The notes under the pieces are model-generated. The model was not told where the DNA came from. It was given only the letters and a program-made list of their open reading frames with translations, and made no database searches. A DNA stretch of 64,000 nt, taken from Anaeromyxobacter soli (GTDB lineage: Bacteria > Myxococcota > Myxococcia > Myxococcales > Anaeromyxobacteraceae). A program made the translations under genes and the position numbers. Shown one piece after another: positions 55,106-62,796 of the stretch (position 1 is the stretch's first letter; the number at the start of each line of letters is the position of its first letter). The stretch is taken from the NCBI RefSeq assembly GCF_022808855.1, contig NZ_JAKZLF010000017.1, forward strand, positions 1-64,000, given 5' to 3'.

Positions 55106-56491
55106 TCAGCGCTCGCCCGGGTCGGCGATGCCGAGCCGGCGCATCCGCTTCCAGAGCGTGACCCGCGAGACGCCGAGCAGCTCCGCCGCCTGCGTGCGGT
55201 TCCAGCCCGTCCGCTCGAGCGCCTCGACGAGCGCGCGCCGCGCCTCGGCCTCCGGGTCGGGCGCGGCGCCCGGCGCGGACCGGCGCTCCGCGCGGAACCC
55301 CAGCACGTCCCGCGGGAGGTGCTCCGGCCGGAGCTCGCCCGGCCCGGCGCGCAGCGCGGCGTACTCGAGCGCGTTCCGGAGCTCGCGGACGTTGCCGGGC
55401 CAGGGGTACGCGCGCAGGAGGCGCAGCGCGTCCTTCGACAGGCCGCGCCCCGAGCCGAGCTCCGAGAGGAAGCGCTCCGCGAGCAGCGGCACGTCCTCGG
55501 CGTGCTCCCGCAAGGGCGGGACGCGGAGCGGGAACGCGGCCAGCCGGAAGTAGAGGTCTGCGCGGAGGCGCCCGTCCTTCACGAAGGGGCGCAGGTCCCG
55601 GTGCGTCGTGCAGAGGAGGCGCACGTCCACCGCGAGGGGGCGCTCCTCGCCAGCACGGCCGGACGCGCGCTCCTCGACGACGCGCAGGAGCTTCGCCTGC
55701 ACCGCGGGGGGCGCGTCGCCGACCTCGTCGAGGACGAGCGTTCCGCCGTCCGCCTCCGCGATCTTGCCGCGGCGCCGGCCGTCGGCGTCGCCGAACAGCT
55801 CGACGTCGAGCGCGGCCGGGCCGAGCGCAGCGCACGACACGCGCACGAGCGGCCGCTGGGCGCGATCTCCCAGGCGGTGGATCGCCTCGGCGACGCGATC
55901 CTTTCCGGTGCCGCTCTCGCCCGTGATCATCACGGTCGTGCGGGTGCGGGCGACGAGCGCGATCATCCGGAAGAGCTCGCGCATCACCTCGTGACCACCG
56001 ACGAGGCCGCACAGCTCCCCGGCGGGTGCTCCGTCGTCCCGGAGCGCCGCGGGCTCGGCGGGTCCGGCGGGCGGCGCGGTGGCGATCGGTGCGCTCGCCA
56101 CGTCCGTGAACGTCTCGAGCGTCCCCGCCGGCAGGCCGTCCGCCGCGAAGAGCGGGACCGCGTTCTTCACGATGAGCTGCGGTGCTCCGTCTCGCTTGCG
56201 GATCGTGCAGCAGAGCGAGGAGCGGGATCGCTCGGCGACCCCGCACTTCAGGAGCCCGGCGCCGCAGGGGCAGCCGTTCACCGAGTCTCCGGCCAGGATC
56301 GAGCAGCGCTGGCCGATCGCCTCGCTCCGGGGCCAGCCGGTGATCCGCTCCGCGGCGCGGTTCCAGAACGTGACCGTCCCCTCGCGATCCGTGAGGAACA
56401 GCCCGTCCGGGAGCGCGTCCGCCATCCGGCGGAGGGTCTCCACCGAGTCGAGGCCGAGGAAGGGCAGGGGGATCGGCGCGAGCTCGGGCAC
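55106..56491 (-). CDS. Sigma-54-type AAA+ activator with Cys-rich PAS, lacking GAFTGA
   Basis: A 461-residue regulator. A PAS domain (about 18-130) carries six Cys: 63, 74, 76, 83, 94 and 95. The AAA+ domain has Walker A GESGTGKD (191-198) and Walker B LVLDEVGD (252-259). Where GAFTGA belongs, it reads ELFGDADGRRRGKIAEADGG, seven residues shorter than the local relative at 27515-28558. A Fis-type HTH ends the protein (RTQAAELLGVSRVTLWKRM). Without GAFTGA it probably cannot remodel sigma-54 and may regulate another RNA polymerase form. It is divergent from the Tat lipoprotein-amidase operon. Confidence 0.92.
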   Translation of the reverse strand: MPELAPIPLPFLGLDSVETLRRMADALPDGLFLTDREGTVTFWNRAAERITGWPRSEAIGQRCSILAGDSVNGCPCGAGLLKCGVAERSRSSLCCTIRKRDGAPQLIVKNAVPLFAADGLPAGTLETFTDVASAPIATAPPAGPAEPAALRDDGAPAGELCGLVGGHEVMRELFRMIALVARTRTTVMITGESGTGKDRVAEAIHRLGDRAQRPLVRVSCAALGPAALDVELFGDADGRRRGKIAEADGGTLVLDEVGDAPPAVQAKLLRVVEERASGRAGEERPLAVDVRLLCTTHRDLRPFVKDGRLRADLYFRLAAFPLRVPPLREHAEDVPLLAERFLSELGSGRGLSKDALRLLRAYPWPGNVRELRNALEYAALRAGPGELRPEHLPRDVLGFRAERRSAPGAAPDPEAEARRALVEALERTGWNRTQAAELLGVSRVTLWKRMRRLGIADPGER

Positions 56492-56563
56492 GCAGGCGAG
56501 ATGTTAGCACCTGTCCCGGCGGAGGCGGCGGCGGGCGGCGCCCCGCTGTGCTAGGAACGCGGC

Positions 56564-56845
56564 ATGGACGACAGCCAACCGGCCGTGACCGCGACACCTC
56601 GCCGCGACTTCCTGCGGATCATGGCGCTCGCCCCCGCGCTCGCCGCGGGCTGCGCGGGCGTGCACGCCGCCGCGCCCGGCGCCCCGAGCCAGGGAGCGGA
56701 CCCCTCCGGCGCGCCGCCCGCCCCGGCGCCCGCCCGCGCCGCGCCCGGCCCGGACGTGATCGCGCCGCTGCGCGCGTTCCCGCTCGCCCTCGACGCCGAG
56801 CCCGCCTTCGTCTTCCGCGCCGCCCCGGCGCGCCCGGGAGCCTAG
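56564..56845 (+). CDS. Small Tat lipoprotein
   Basis: A 93-residue protein with a twin-arginine signal (RRDFLRIMALAPALAAGC) ending in a lipobox-type Cys. The mature part is Pro/Ala-rich with a short end ALRAFPLALDAEPAFVFRAA. It may carry a cofactor-bound or folded partner, or act as a spacer. Its stop is 1 nt before the amidase GTG, which implies operon linkage. No family recognised. Confidence 0.7.
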   Translation: MDDSQPAVTATPRRDFLRIMALAPALAAGCAGVHAAAPGAPSQGADPSGAPPAPAPARAAPGPDVIAPLRAFPLALDAEPAFVFRAAPARPGA

Positions 56846-56846
56846 C

Positions 56847-58292
56847 GTGGCCGTCTCCGACGACGTCCTGTTCTCCGGAGTCCAGGCGCTCTCCCAGAAG
56901 CTCCGCGCCCGCGAGCTCTCGCCGGTCGAGCTCGCCGAGGCGTACCTCGCGCGCATCGACGCGCACGCGGCGCGGCTCGGCTGCTTCGTCACCGTGACGC
57001 CGGAGCGCGCGCTGGCCGAGGCGCGCGCGGCGGAGGCGGAGCTCGCCGCCGGCCGCTGGCGCGGGCCGCTGCACGGCGTGCCGTACGGCCTCAAGGACCT
57101 CGTCGACACGAAGGGGATCCGCACCACCTTCGGCGCGGCGCCCTACGCGGGCCGCGTGCCCGACCGCGACGCGGCGATCGTCACGCGGCTCTCGCAGGCG
57201 GGAGCGGTGCTGCTCGGCAAGCTCTCCATGGTCGAGCTCGCGGGCGGGCTCGGCTATCACACCGGCGAGGCGGCCCTGAACGGCCCGTGCCGCACGCCTT
57301 GGGATCTCGCTCGATGGGCAGGCGGGTCGTCCTCGGGCGCCGGCTCGGCGGTGGCGGCGGGGCTCGTCGCGTTCGCCATCGGCTCGGAGACCTGGGGCTC
57401 CATCACCTGGCCGTCGGCGTTCTGCGGCGTGACGGGGCTCCGCCCGACTTACGGGGTCGTCCCGCGCCACGGCGCGATGGCGCTCTCGTACACGATGGAC
57501 AAGCTCGGGCCGATGGCGCGCAGCGCGCGGGATTGCGCGCTGGTGCTCGACGTCATCGCGGGGCCTGACGCGCGCGACCCGAGCGCCATCTCGTCGCCCC
57601 CGGTGAAGCGAATCCGTCCCGAGGTGGCGCGGGGGCTCCGCGTCGCGGTGCTCGGCTTCCCCGACAAGCCGCCCGAGCCCGCGGCCGGCGCGCGCGAGGC
57701 GTTCGCCGCGGCGGAGGGAGTGCTGCGCGAGGCGGGCGCGCTCCTCGAGCCCGCGGCGCTCCCGGACCTCCCGTACGAGGCGCTCGCCGGGTTCCTCATC
57801 GAGGCGGAGGCGGCGACCGCCTTCGAGGAGCTCATCCGCTCCGGCCGCACGCGCGAGCTCGCCGACGCCTCGCACCGCACGAAGAGCCCCGAGGACTACC
57901 TGCCGAAGGCGAACGCCTCGGATTACGTGCGCGCGATGCGCGTCCGCGGCGAGATCCAGCGCGCGCTGGCCGGCTTCTTCTCGCGCTTCGACCTCGTCCT
58001 CGCGCCCAACGTCCCCTTCGTGCCGCCGCGCGTCGAGGAGAACTTCGACGCCATCTCGGAGAGCCCCGACCCCCTCGGCGCGGCCGGCAACGTGGCCGGG
58101 CTCCCGGCGGTGGCGCTCCCGATGGGCTTCTCCGGCAAGCTGCCCCTCTCGCTGCAGCTCGTCGGGCCTCCGCTCGAGGAGGGGCGCCTCCTCTCGGTGG
58201 CGGCCCTCTTCCAGGCGAAGACGCAGCACCATCTCGCCCGCCCCGAGCTCTCACCCCCCGCCGTGCCCGTCGCCGCCGTGACCGGACGGTGA
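56847..58292 (+). CDS. Amidase signature (AS) family hydrolase
   Basis: A 481-residue Ser-cisSer-Lys amidase. Lys83 is in YGLKDLVDT, cis-Ser162 in WAGGSSSGAGSAVAAG and the nucleophile Ser186 in GSETWGSITWPSAFCG; the 24-residue Ser-Ser spacing is canonical, although the usual GSDTGGSI reads GSETWGSI. The substrate cannot be told. It is not the GatA of a GatCAB operon since gatB and gatC are absent. It begins with a GTG and its stop overlaps the next GTG (GTGA). Confidence 0.9.
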   Translation: MAVSDDVLFSGVQALSQKLRARELSPVELAEAYLARIDAHAARLGCFVTVTPERALAEARAAEAELAAGRWRGPLHGVPYGLKDLVDTKGIRTTFGAAPYAGRVPDRDAAIVTRLSQAGAVLLGKLSMVELAGGLGYHTGEAALNGPCRTPWDLARWAGGSSSGAGSAVAAGLVAFAIGSETWGSITWPSAFCGVTGLRPTYGVVPRHGAMALSYTMDKLGPMARSARDCALVLDVIAGPDARDPSAISSPPVKRIRPEVARGLRVAVLGFPDKPPEPAAGAREAFAAAEGVLREAGALLEPAALPDLPYEALAGFLIEAEAATAFEELIRSGRTRELADASHRTKSPEDYLPKANASDYVRAMRVRGEIQRALAGFFSRFDLVLAPNVPFVPPRVEENFDAISESPDPLGAAGNVAGLPAVALPMGFSGKLPLSLQLVGPPLEEGRLLSVAALFQAKTQHHLARPELSPPAVPVAAVTGR

Positions 58293-59092
58293 CGTCCGCT
58301 CAGGACCATTCGCCCGTGCCCGTCATCGCCGCGATCGGCTACTTCTTCACCGGCCTCGTCATCCTGCTCGCGCTGCCGCTGCAGGTGCTGCTCTTCGCCG
58401 TCACGTTCCCGTTCGACCGGAACCGCGCGGTCGCGGGCCGCTTCTCGCGGCTCGTCGCCGTGGCCGTCACGCGGACGTTCCCGCCCTGGCGGCTGCGCAT
58501 CGAGGGGCGCTGGCCGCGCGGGCGGCAGGCGTACGTGGTCGTCGCGAACCACCAGTCGATGCTGGACATCCTCATGCTCTCGAAGCTCCCTCGCGAGATG
58601 AAGTGGATCGCGAAGGAGTCGCTCTTCAAGGTGCCCTGGGTCGGCTGGATGTTCCGCCTCTCGGGCGACATCCCGGTCCGGCGCGGCGACTCGGAGAGCG
58701 GCGGCGAGGCGCTCGCGAAGGCGCGCCGCTACCTCGAGCGCGGCATGAACGTGATGATCTTCCCGGAGGGGACGCGGAGCACGAGCGCGAAGCTCCTGCC
58801 CTTCAAGTCGGGCGCGTTCCGGCTCGCGATCGAGGCGGGGGTGCCGATCCTGCCGGTCGCGGTGCACGGTGCGGCGCAGGGCATGCCGAAGGGGAGCCCG
58901 TGGGTCCGGCCGTGCCGCGCCTATGCGCGCATCCTCGAGCCGGTCCCCACCGCCGGCCTGAGGCCCGAGGACGCGGGCCGGCTCAAGGACGAGGTGCGCC
59001 GCCGCATCGCCGCGGCGCTCCCTGCCGCGGACGTGGCGAACGGCGACGCGCCGGCGCGGTCCGTCGAGCCCGGAGCGCCGGCTCGGACGTGA
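58289..59092 (+). CDS. plsC: 1-acyl-sn-glycerol-3-phosphate acyltransferase (PlsC family)
   Basis: A 267-residue membrane acyltransferase of phospholipid synthesis. An N-terminal hydrophobic helix (FFTGLVILLALPLQVLLFAV) precedes the motifs NHQSMLDILML (HX4D), GDIPVRRGDSESG, IFPEGTRSTSAKL and PILPVAVHGAA. The start GTG overlaps the amidase stop. Basic residues around 40-60 fit the inner face of the membrane. The operon link to the amidase may be functional, as in lipid or acyl amide metabolism, or only co-expression. Confidence 0.9.
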   Translation: MTSAQDHSPVPVIAAIGYFFTGLVILLALPLQVLLFAVTFPFDRNRAVAGRFSRLVAVAVTRTFPPWRLRIEGRWPRGRQAYVVVANHQSMLDILMLSKLPREMKWIAKESLFKVPWVGWMFRLSGDIPVRRGDSESGGEALAKARRYLERGMNVMIFPEGTRSTSAKLLPFKSGAFRLAIEAGVPILPVAVHGAAQGMPKGSPWVRPCRAYARILEPVPTAGLRPEDAGRLKDEVRRRIAAALPAADVANGDAPARSVEPGAPART

Positions 59093-59127
59093 CGGGCAGC
59101 TCGAGGGCGGTCGTGGCGCGCTCGCCC

Positions 59128-59173
59128 TTCGACAGGCTCGACTGCACGCACCGCTCGTGGTGAGCCTGTCGAA
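59128..59173. repeat. Inverted repeat ttcgacaggctc ... gagcctgtcgaa (REP-like)
   Basis: A 12-bp stem (59128-59139 and 59162-59173) with a 22-nt loop, in the gap between plsC and the LarA-family gene. Such TTCGACAGGCTC palindromes occur in intergenic regions of many high-GC bacteria; it may also serve as a terminator. Confidence 0.65.
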
Positions 59174-59230
59174 CCACGGGCGGTCGGTCGCCATTGCGCC
59201 CGCTCGCGCCCGCGGACGTACAATGCCCCC

Positions 59231-60403
59231 GTGACCGTCCTCCTCGGCTACGGCACCCGCACCCTCGCGCTCCCGGACCTCCCCGGCGCGCGCGTGCTCC
59301 TCCCGCCCACTCCGCCCCCCGTGCCGGATCTCGAGGCGGCGATCGACGCAGCGCTCGCCCATCCCGTCGGCGCGCGTCCGCTCGCGACGGTCGCGACGGC
59401 GCGCACGCGCGTGGTGGTGATCGTGAGCGACGCCTCGCGCGACGAGCCGCGCGCGGAGCTCTTCGCGGCGGTTCGGCGCGCGCTCGGCGCGGTACCGGAC
59501 GACCACCTCACGATCGCGGTGGCGAACGGGACGCACGGCCCCAAGCCGCTCGAGCGGCTCGGCCTGCCCGCCGCCGTCCTCGGCCGGCACCGGGTGGTGA
59601 ACCACGACGCCCGCGACGACGCGTCGATGGTGGAGATGGGCCGGACGAGCCGCGGGACGCGCATCCGGGTGAACCGCTGCGTCGCCGAGGCGGACCTCAT
59701 CGTCTCGACGGGCCGCGTGAAGCCGCACTACTTCGCGGGCTGGGGCGGCGGCGCGAAGGGGATCTTCCCCGGGCTCGGCCACGACGTGGACATCCGCCAG
59801 AACCACCGGCTCAAGGCGGAGGAGACCTCGGCGCTCGGCCGCGCCGACGGGAACCCGTGCCGCGAGGATCTCGAGGAGGCGGTGCGGCGGATCGGTCGCG
59901 ACACCTACCTCGTGAACGTCGTCGAGGCGGGCGGCACGATCGTGGGCGCGGTCGCGGGCGACGTCGTCTACGCCCACCGCGAGGGCGTCCGCCTCGCCCG
60001 GCCCTGGTGCGAGGTCGAGGCGCCGAAGGCGGACGTGGTGATCGTCTCCGCGCCGCTGCCGGTGTCGGGCTCGCTCTACCAGGCCTCGAAGCTCATCCCG
60101 CCCGCGGGGCTGCTGCTCCGCGAGGGCGGCGTGGTGATCGTGGCGGCGGAGTGCCCGGAGGGCACCGGTCCGCTGCAGGTCGTGAACGAGGGGATCTTCG
60201 AGCTCGGCGTGCGGCGCTACCTGCCCGCCGGCGCGACGGTGCTGCTCGTCTCCGGGATGGACGAGGCGACGGTGCGCGAGACGTACGCGACCTTCGCGCC
60301 CGACCTCGCGGCCGCGATCGCGAGCGCCCGCGAGCGCGTCGGACGCGAGGCGACCGTCCTCGTGCTGCCGGACGCGGGCGACCTCGTGCCGCGGGCGGTG
60401 TGA
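59231..60403 (+). CDS. LarA-family nickel-pincer racemase/epimerase-like protein
   Basis: A 390-residue protein with all core features of the LarA (DUF2088) family: SDASRDEP near residue 66, NGTHG (His102), and KPHYFAGWGGGAKGIFPGL with His166 and Lys176, then His192 in RQNH. The spacings 166-176-192 equal the His174-Lys184-His200 of lactate racemase that hold the nickel pincer cofactor. Substrate may be lactate or another 2-hydroxy acid. No larB, larC or larE is nearby. Start is a GTG at 59231. Confidence 0.9.
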   Translation: MTVLLGYGTRTLALPDLPGARVLLPPTPPPVPDLEAAIDAALAHPVGARPLATVATARTRVVVIVSDASRDEPRAELFAAVRRALGAVPDDHLTIAVANGTHGPKPLERLGLPAAVLGRHRVVNHDARDDASMVEMGRTSRGTRIRVNRCVAEADLIVSTGRVKPHYFAGWGGGAKGIFPGLGHDVDIRQNHRLKAEETSALGRADGNPCREDLEEAVRRIGRDTYLVNVVEAGGTIVGAVAGDVVYAHREGVRLARPWCEVEAPKADVVIVSAPLPVSGSLYQASKLIPPAGLLLREGGVVIVAAECPEGTGPLQVVNEGIFELGVRRYLPAGATVLLVSGMDEATVRETYATFAPDLAAAIASARERVGREATVLVLPDAGDLVPRAV

Positions 60404-60648
60404 GCGGCGCGCGCGTCGCCCGGTGAAGCCGAGCGTCGCCCCGGCGGCGCACCGCGGGCCTTCGTGCCACGCGCTTCATCGCCCCGCCATCGTGCGCACC
60501 GGACCACCGCACCGCATCGCGCCGGCGCGCTCCGAGCGCTCCCCAGGACGCGCGCCCCGCGGCGGGAGCCTGGACCCCTGGATGGGCTGATGACAGATCG
60601 CGGGCAGCCGCTGGACGTGCGCACGCGGCGACGTTATCGGCACCCGGG

Positions 60649-61569
60649 ATGAGCTCGCTGCGCTACCCCATCCGCGCGGTGTCGAGGCTGACCGGGATCT
60701 CGGTCGACACGCTGCGTGCGTGGGAGCGGCGCTACCGGGTGGTCGAGCCGCAGCGCGACGAGCGCGGGAGGCTCTACTCCGAGGAGGACGTGGAGCGGCT
60801 CCGGCTCCTCGCGCAGGCGGTCGGGCGCGGGCACGCGATCGGGCGCATCGCGGCGCTGCCTCTGGACGAGCTCCGCGCGCTGGTCGCCTCGGGAGGAGGC
60901 GAGCCGGAGCTCCTGCGCCCCGGAGCGCCGGTCGATCTCGCGAGCTTGCGGGCGGCGATCGAGCGCTTCGAGCCCGCCGCGTTCCGCCGCGAGCTCTCCC
61001 ACCTCGCCGCGGTCCTCCCCGCTCACGCGCTCGCGCGCGACGTGGCCCTCCCGCTCCTGCGCGCCGTCGGCGAGGGGTGGCACGAGGGGCGGCTCTCCGT
61101 CACGCAGGAGCACCTCGTCTCCTCGGAGCTGCGGAGCCTGCTCGGCGCGCTCGTGCGGCTGCAGCCCATCCACGAGAACGCGCCCCGCCTCGTGCTCGCG
61201 ACGCCCGAGGGCGAGCTGCACGAGCTCGGGACGCTCGCCGCCGCGCTCGTGGCCGCGATCGCGGGCCTCGGCGCGATCTACCTCGGACCGAGCCTCCCCG
61301 CCGCGGAGGTCGTCGCCGCGGCGCAGTACGCCGCCGCGCGCGTGGTCGTGCTCGGCCTCACCGGGGGTGCCTCGCCGCAGGCCCTCGAGGCCGTCGCCGC
61401 GGTCGCGCGCGAGCTGCCAGCGAGCGTGGAGGTGTGGGTCGGCGGGGCCGGGGCGGACGCCGCAGCGCAGGCCGGAGCGCCGCGCGTGCAGGCCATCGCG
61501 GACCTCGACGCCTTCGAGCGGGCGCTCGGGAGGGTGAGGGTGGGCGGGTCGCGCGGAGCGACTGACTGA
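60649..61569 (+). CDS. CarH-like MerR regulator with cobalamin-binding domain
   Basis: A 306-residue light- or B12-sensing regulator. The MerR-type HTH is at residues 6-60 (YPIRAVSRLTGISVDTLRAWERRY). A helical bundle follows with W144-x9-E154-H155, and the B12 domain has E189-L-H191-x2-G194, the canonical ExHxxG motif whose His is the lower axial cobalamin ligand. These are the CarH/CarA signatures used for adenosylcobalamin photosensing and carotenoid gene control in myxobacteria. No carotenoid genes lie in the window. The end is convergent with hypB. Confidence 0.92.
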   Translation: MSSLRYPIRAVSRLTGISVDTLRAWERRYRVVEPQRDERGRLYSEEDVERLRLLAQAVGRGHAIGRIAALPLDELRALVASGGGEPELLRPGAPVDLASLRAAIERFEPAAFRRELSHLAAVLPAHALARDVALPLLRAVGEGWHEGRLSVTQEHLVSSELRSLLGALVRLQPIHENAPRLVLATPEGELHELGTLAAALVAAIAGLGAIYLGPSLPAAEVVAAAQYAAARVVVLGLTGGASPQALEAVAAVARELPASVEVWVGGAGADAAAQAGAPRVQAIADLDAFERALGRVRVGGSRGATD

Positions 61570-61584
61570 GCGCGGCGCTCAGTC
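61564..61584. terminator. Palindrome overlapping two stop codons
   Basis: gactgagcgc / gcgctcagtc around a single g, a 10-bp perfect palindrome. It contains the TGA of the CarH-like gene (61567-61569) and the TCA complement of the hypB stop (61579-61581), so it may act in both directions. Confidence 0.6.
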
Positions 61585-62445
61585 GTGGTCGTGCTTCCCG
61601 CCGCGGGCGTGCCCGTGGTGATCCGCGCTGCCGTGCTCGTGCTCGTGCCCGTCGTGGGAGTGGGCATGCGAGTGGCGCTCGTCACCGTGGGCGTGCTCGT
61701 GCGAATGCGCGTGCGAGTGCTCGTGGCCGTGGGCATGCGCGTCCGCGCCGCCGAGGCCGATCCCGTCGCGCAGCTCCTCGAGCCACGCCACCCACGCGTC
61801 CATCCCCTGGCCGGTGCGGGCGGAGACCTCGATCATCCGCGGCCGCGGCATCACGCGCGCGAGCGCGTCGTGGATCTTGGCGAGCTCGACGTCGAGGTGC
61901 GGGACGAGATCGCACTTCGTGAGCAGCACGAGGTCGGCGGCGTTGAACATCACCGGGTACTTGAGCGGCTTGTCCTCGCCCTCGGTGACGGAGAGCACCA
62001 CCACGTTGGCCGCCTGGCCCAGGTCGTAGATGGCCGGGCAGACGAGGTTGCCGACGTTCTCGATGAAGAACATGTCGGTGTCGCGCCAGGGGAAGTCGTG
62101 GAGCGAGCGGTGCACGAGCTCGGCGTCCAGGTGGCAGGCCTGGCCGGTGGTGATGGCCTTCGAGGGGATGCCCGCCTTCTGGAGCCGGCGCGCGTCGTTG
62201 TCGGTCGCGAGATCGGCGGAGACGGCGCCGAGCCTCCAGCCCTTCGCGGCCGCGGCCTTCGCGGTCGCCTCGAGCACGGCGGTCTTGCCCGCGCCGGGCG
62301 AGCCCATGAGGTTCAGGGCGAGGACGCGCGCCTCGAGGAAGTGCTCGCGGTTGTGGCGCGCGGCGCGGTCGTTCCCGGCCAGGATCTTCTCGTGGAGCTC
62401 CACCGGGACGAGCTCGGTGTCGCCGCAGCCGCAGGTCGTGCACAT
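61579..62445 (-). CDS. hypB: Hydrogenase/urease nickel incorporation GTPase HypB
   Basis: HypB delivers nickel to [NiFe] hydrogenase with HypA. The 288-residue protein begins MCTTCGCGD (the CxxCGC-type high-affinity Ni site) and has a G domain: P-loop GSPGAGKT, FIENVGNLVCPA, LLTKCDL. The last ~54 residues form a His-rich nickel store with about 21 His (DAHAHGHEHSHAHSH...). In better-studied HypB the His-rich part is N-terminal, so its place here is unusual. The ATG overlaps the hypA stop by 1 nt. Confidence 0.96.
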   Translation of the reverse strand: MCTTCGCGDTELVPVELHEKILAGNDRAARHNREHFLEARVLALNLMGSPGAGKTAVLEATAKAAAAKGWRLGAVSADLATDNDARRLQKAGIPSKAITTGQACHLDAELVHRSLHDFPWRDTDMFFIENVGNLVCPAIYDLGQAANVVVLSVTEGEDKPLKYPVMFNAADLVLLTKCDLVPHLDVELAKIHDALARVMPRPRMIEVSARTGQGMDAWVAWLEELRDGIGLGGADAHAHGHEHSHAHSHEHAHGDERHSHAHSHDGHEHEHGSADHHGHARGGKHDHD

Positions 62446-62789
62446 CAGGGGACCTCCATCTCGATGCCGTCGAGGGTCAGCGCGTCGGAGCCGTCGTCGA
62501 GCTTGCCGGGCGTGTCGCAGGCCGGGCAGCGCAGGATGGCGCCGCGCGCGATGGGCGTCCTGCAGCGCGGGCAGGACCAGCTCGCCGCGACGCGGGTGAG
62601 GGTGAGCGGGACGCCCGCGCAGATCGTGCCCGCGCGGAACGTCTCGTAGGCGGTCTGGAAGAGCTCGGGATCGACGCCCGAGAGCTCGCCCACGCGGACG
62701 GAGAGCTTGTGCACCGCGATCGCGTCGCGCTTCTTCGCCTCCGCCTCCACGCGGGTGACGAGCGCCTCGACGAGGGAGTACTCGTGCAT
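62445..62789 (-). CDS. hypA: Hydrogenase nickel insertion protein HypA
   Basis: A 114-residue nickel chaperone. The N-terminal MHEYS supplies the His2 ligand, and the zinc-binding loop is seen as WSCPRCRTPI ... ILRCPACDTPGK (two CPxC pairs). It functions with HypB in nickel transfer to hydrogenase. It overlaps hypB by 1 nt and follows hypE by 7 nt. Confidence 0.96.
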   Translation of the reverse strand: MHEYSLVEALVTRVEAEAKKRDAIAVHKLSVRVGELSGVDPELFQTAYETFRAGTICAGVPLTLTRVAASWSCPRCRTPIARGAILRCPACDTPGKLDDGSDALTLDGIEMEVP

Positions 62790-62796
62790 TCCGCGC

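Noticed and set aside
56492-56563. A -24/-12 sigma-54 promoter between the activator and the Tat lipoprotein gene
   Set aside because: I found no convincing GG-N10-GC with flanking consensus in this short gap.
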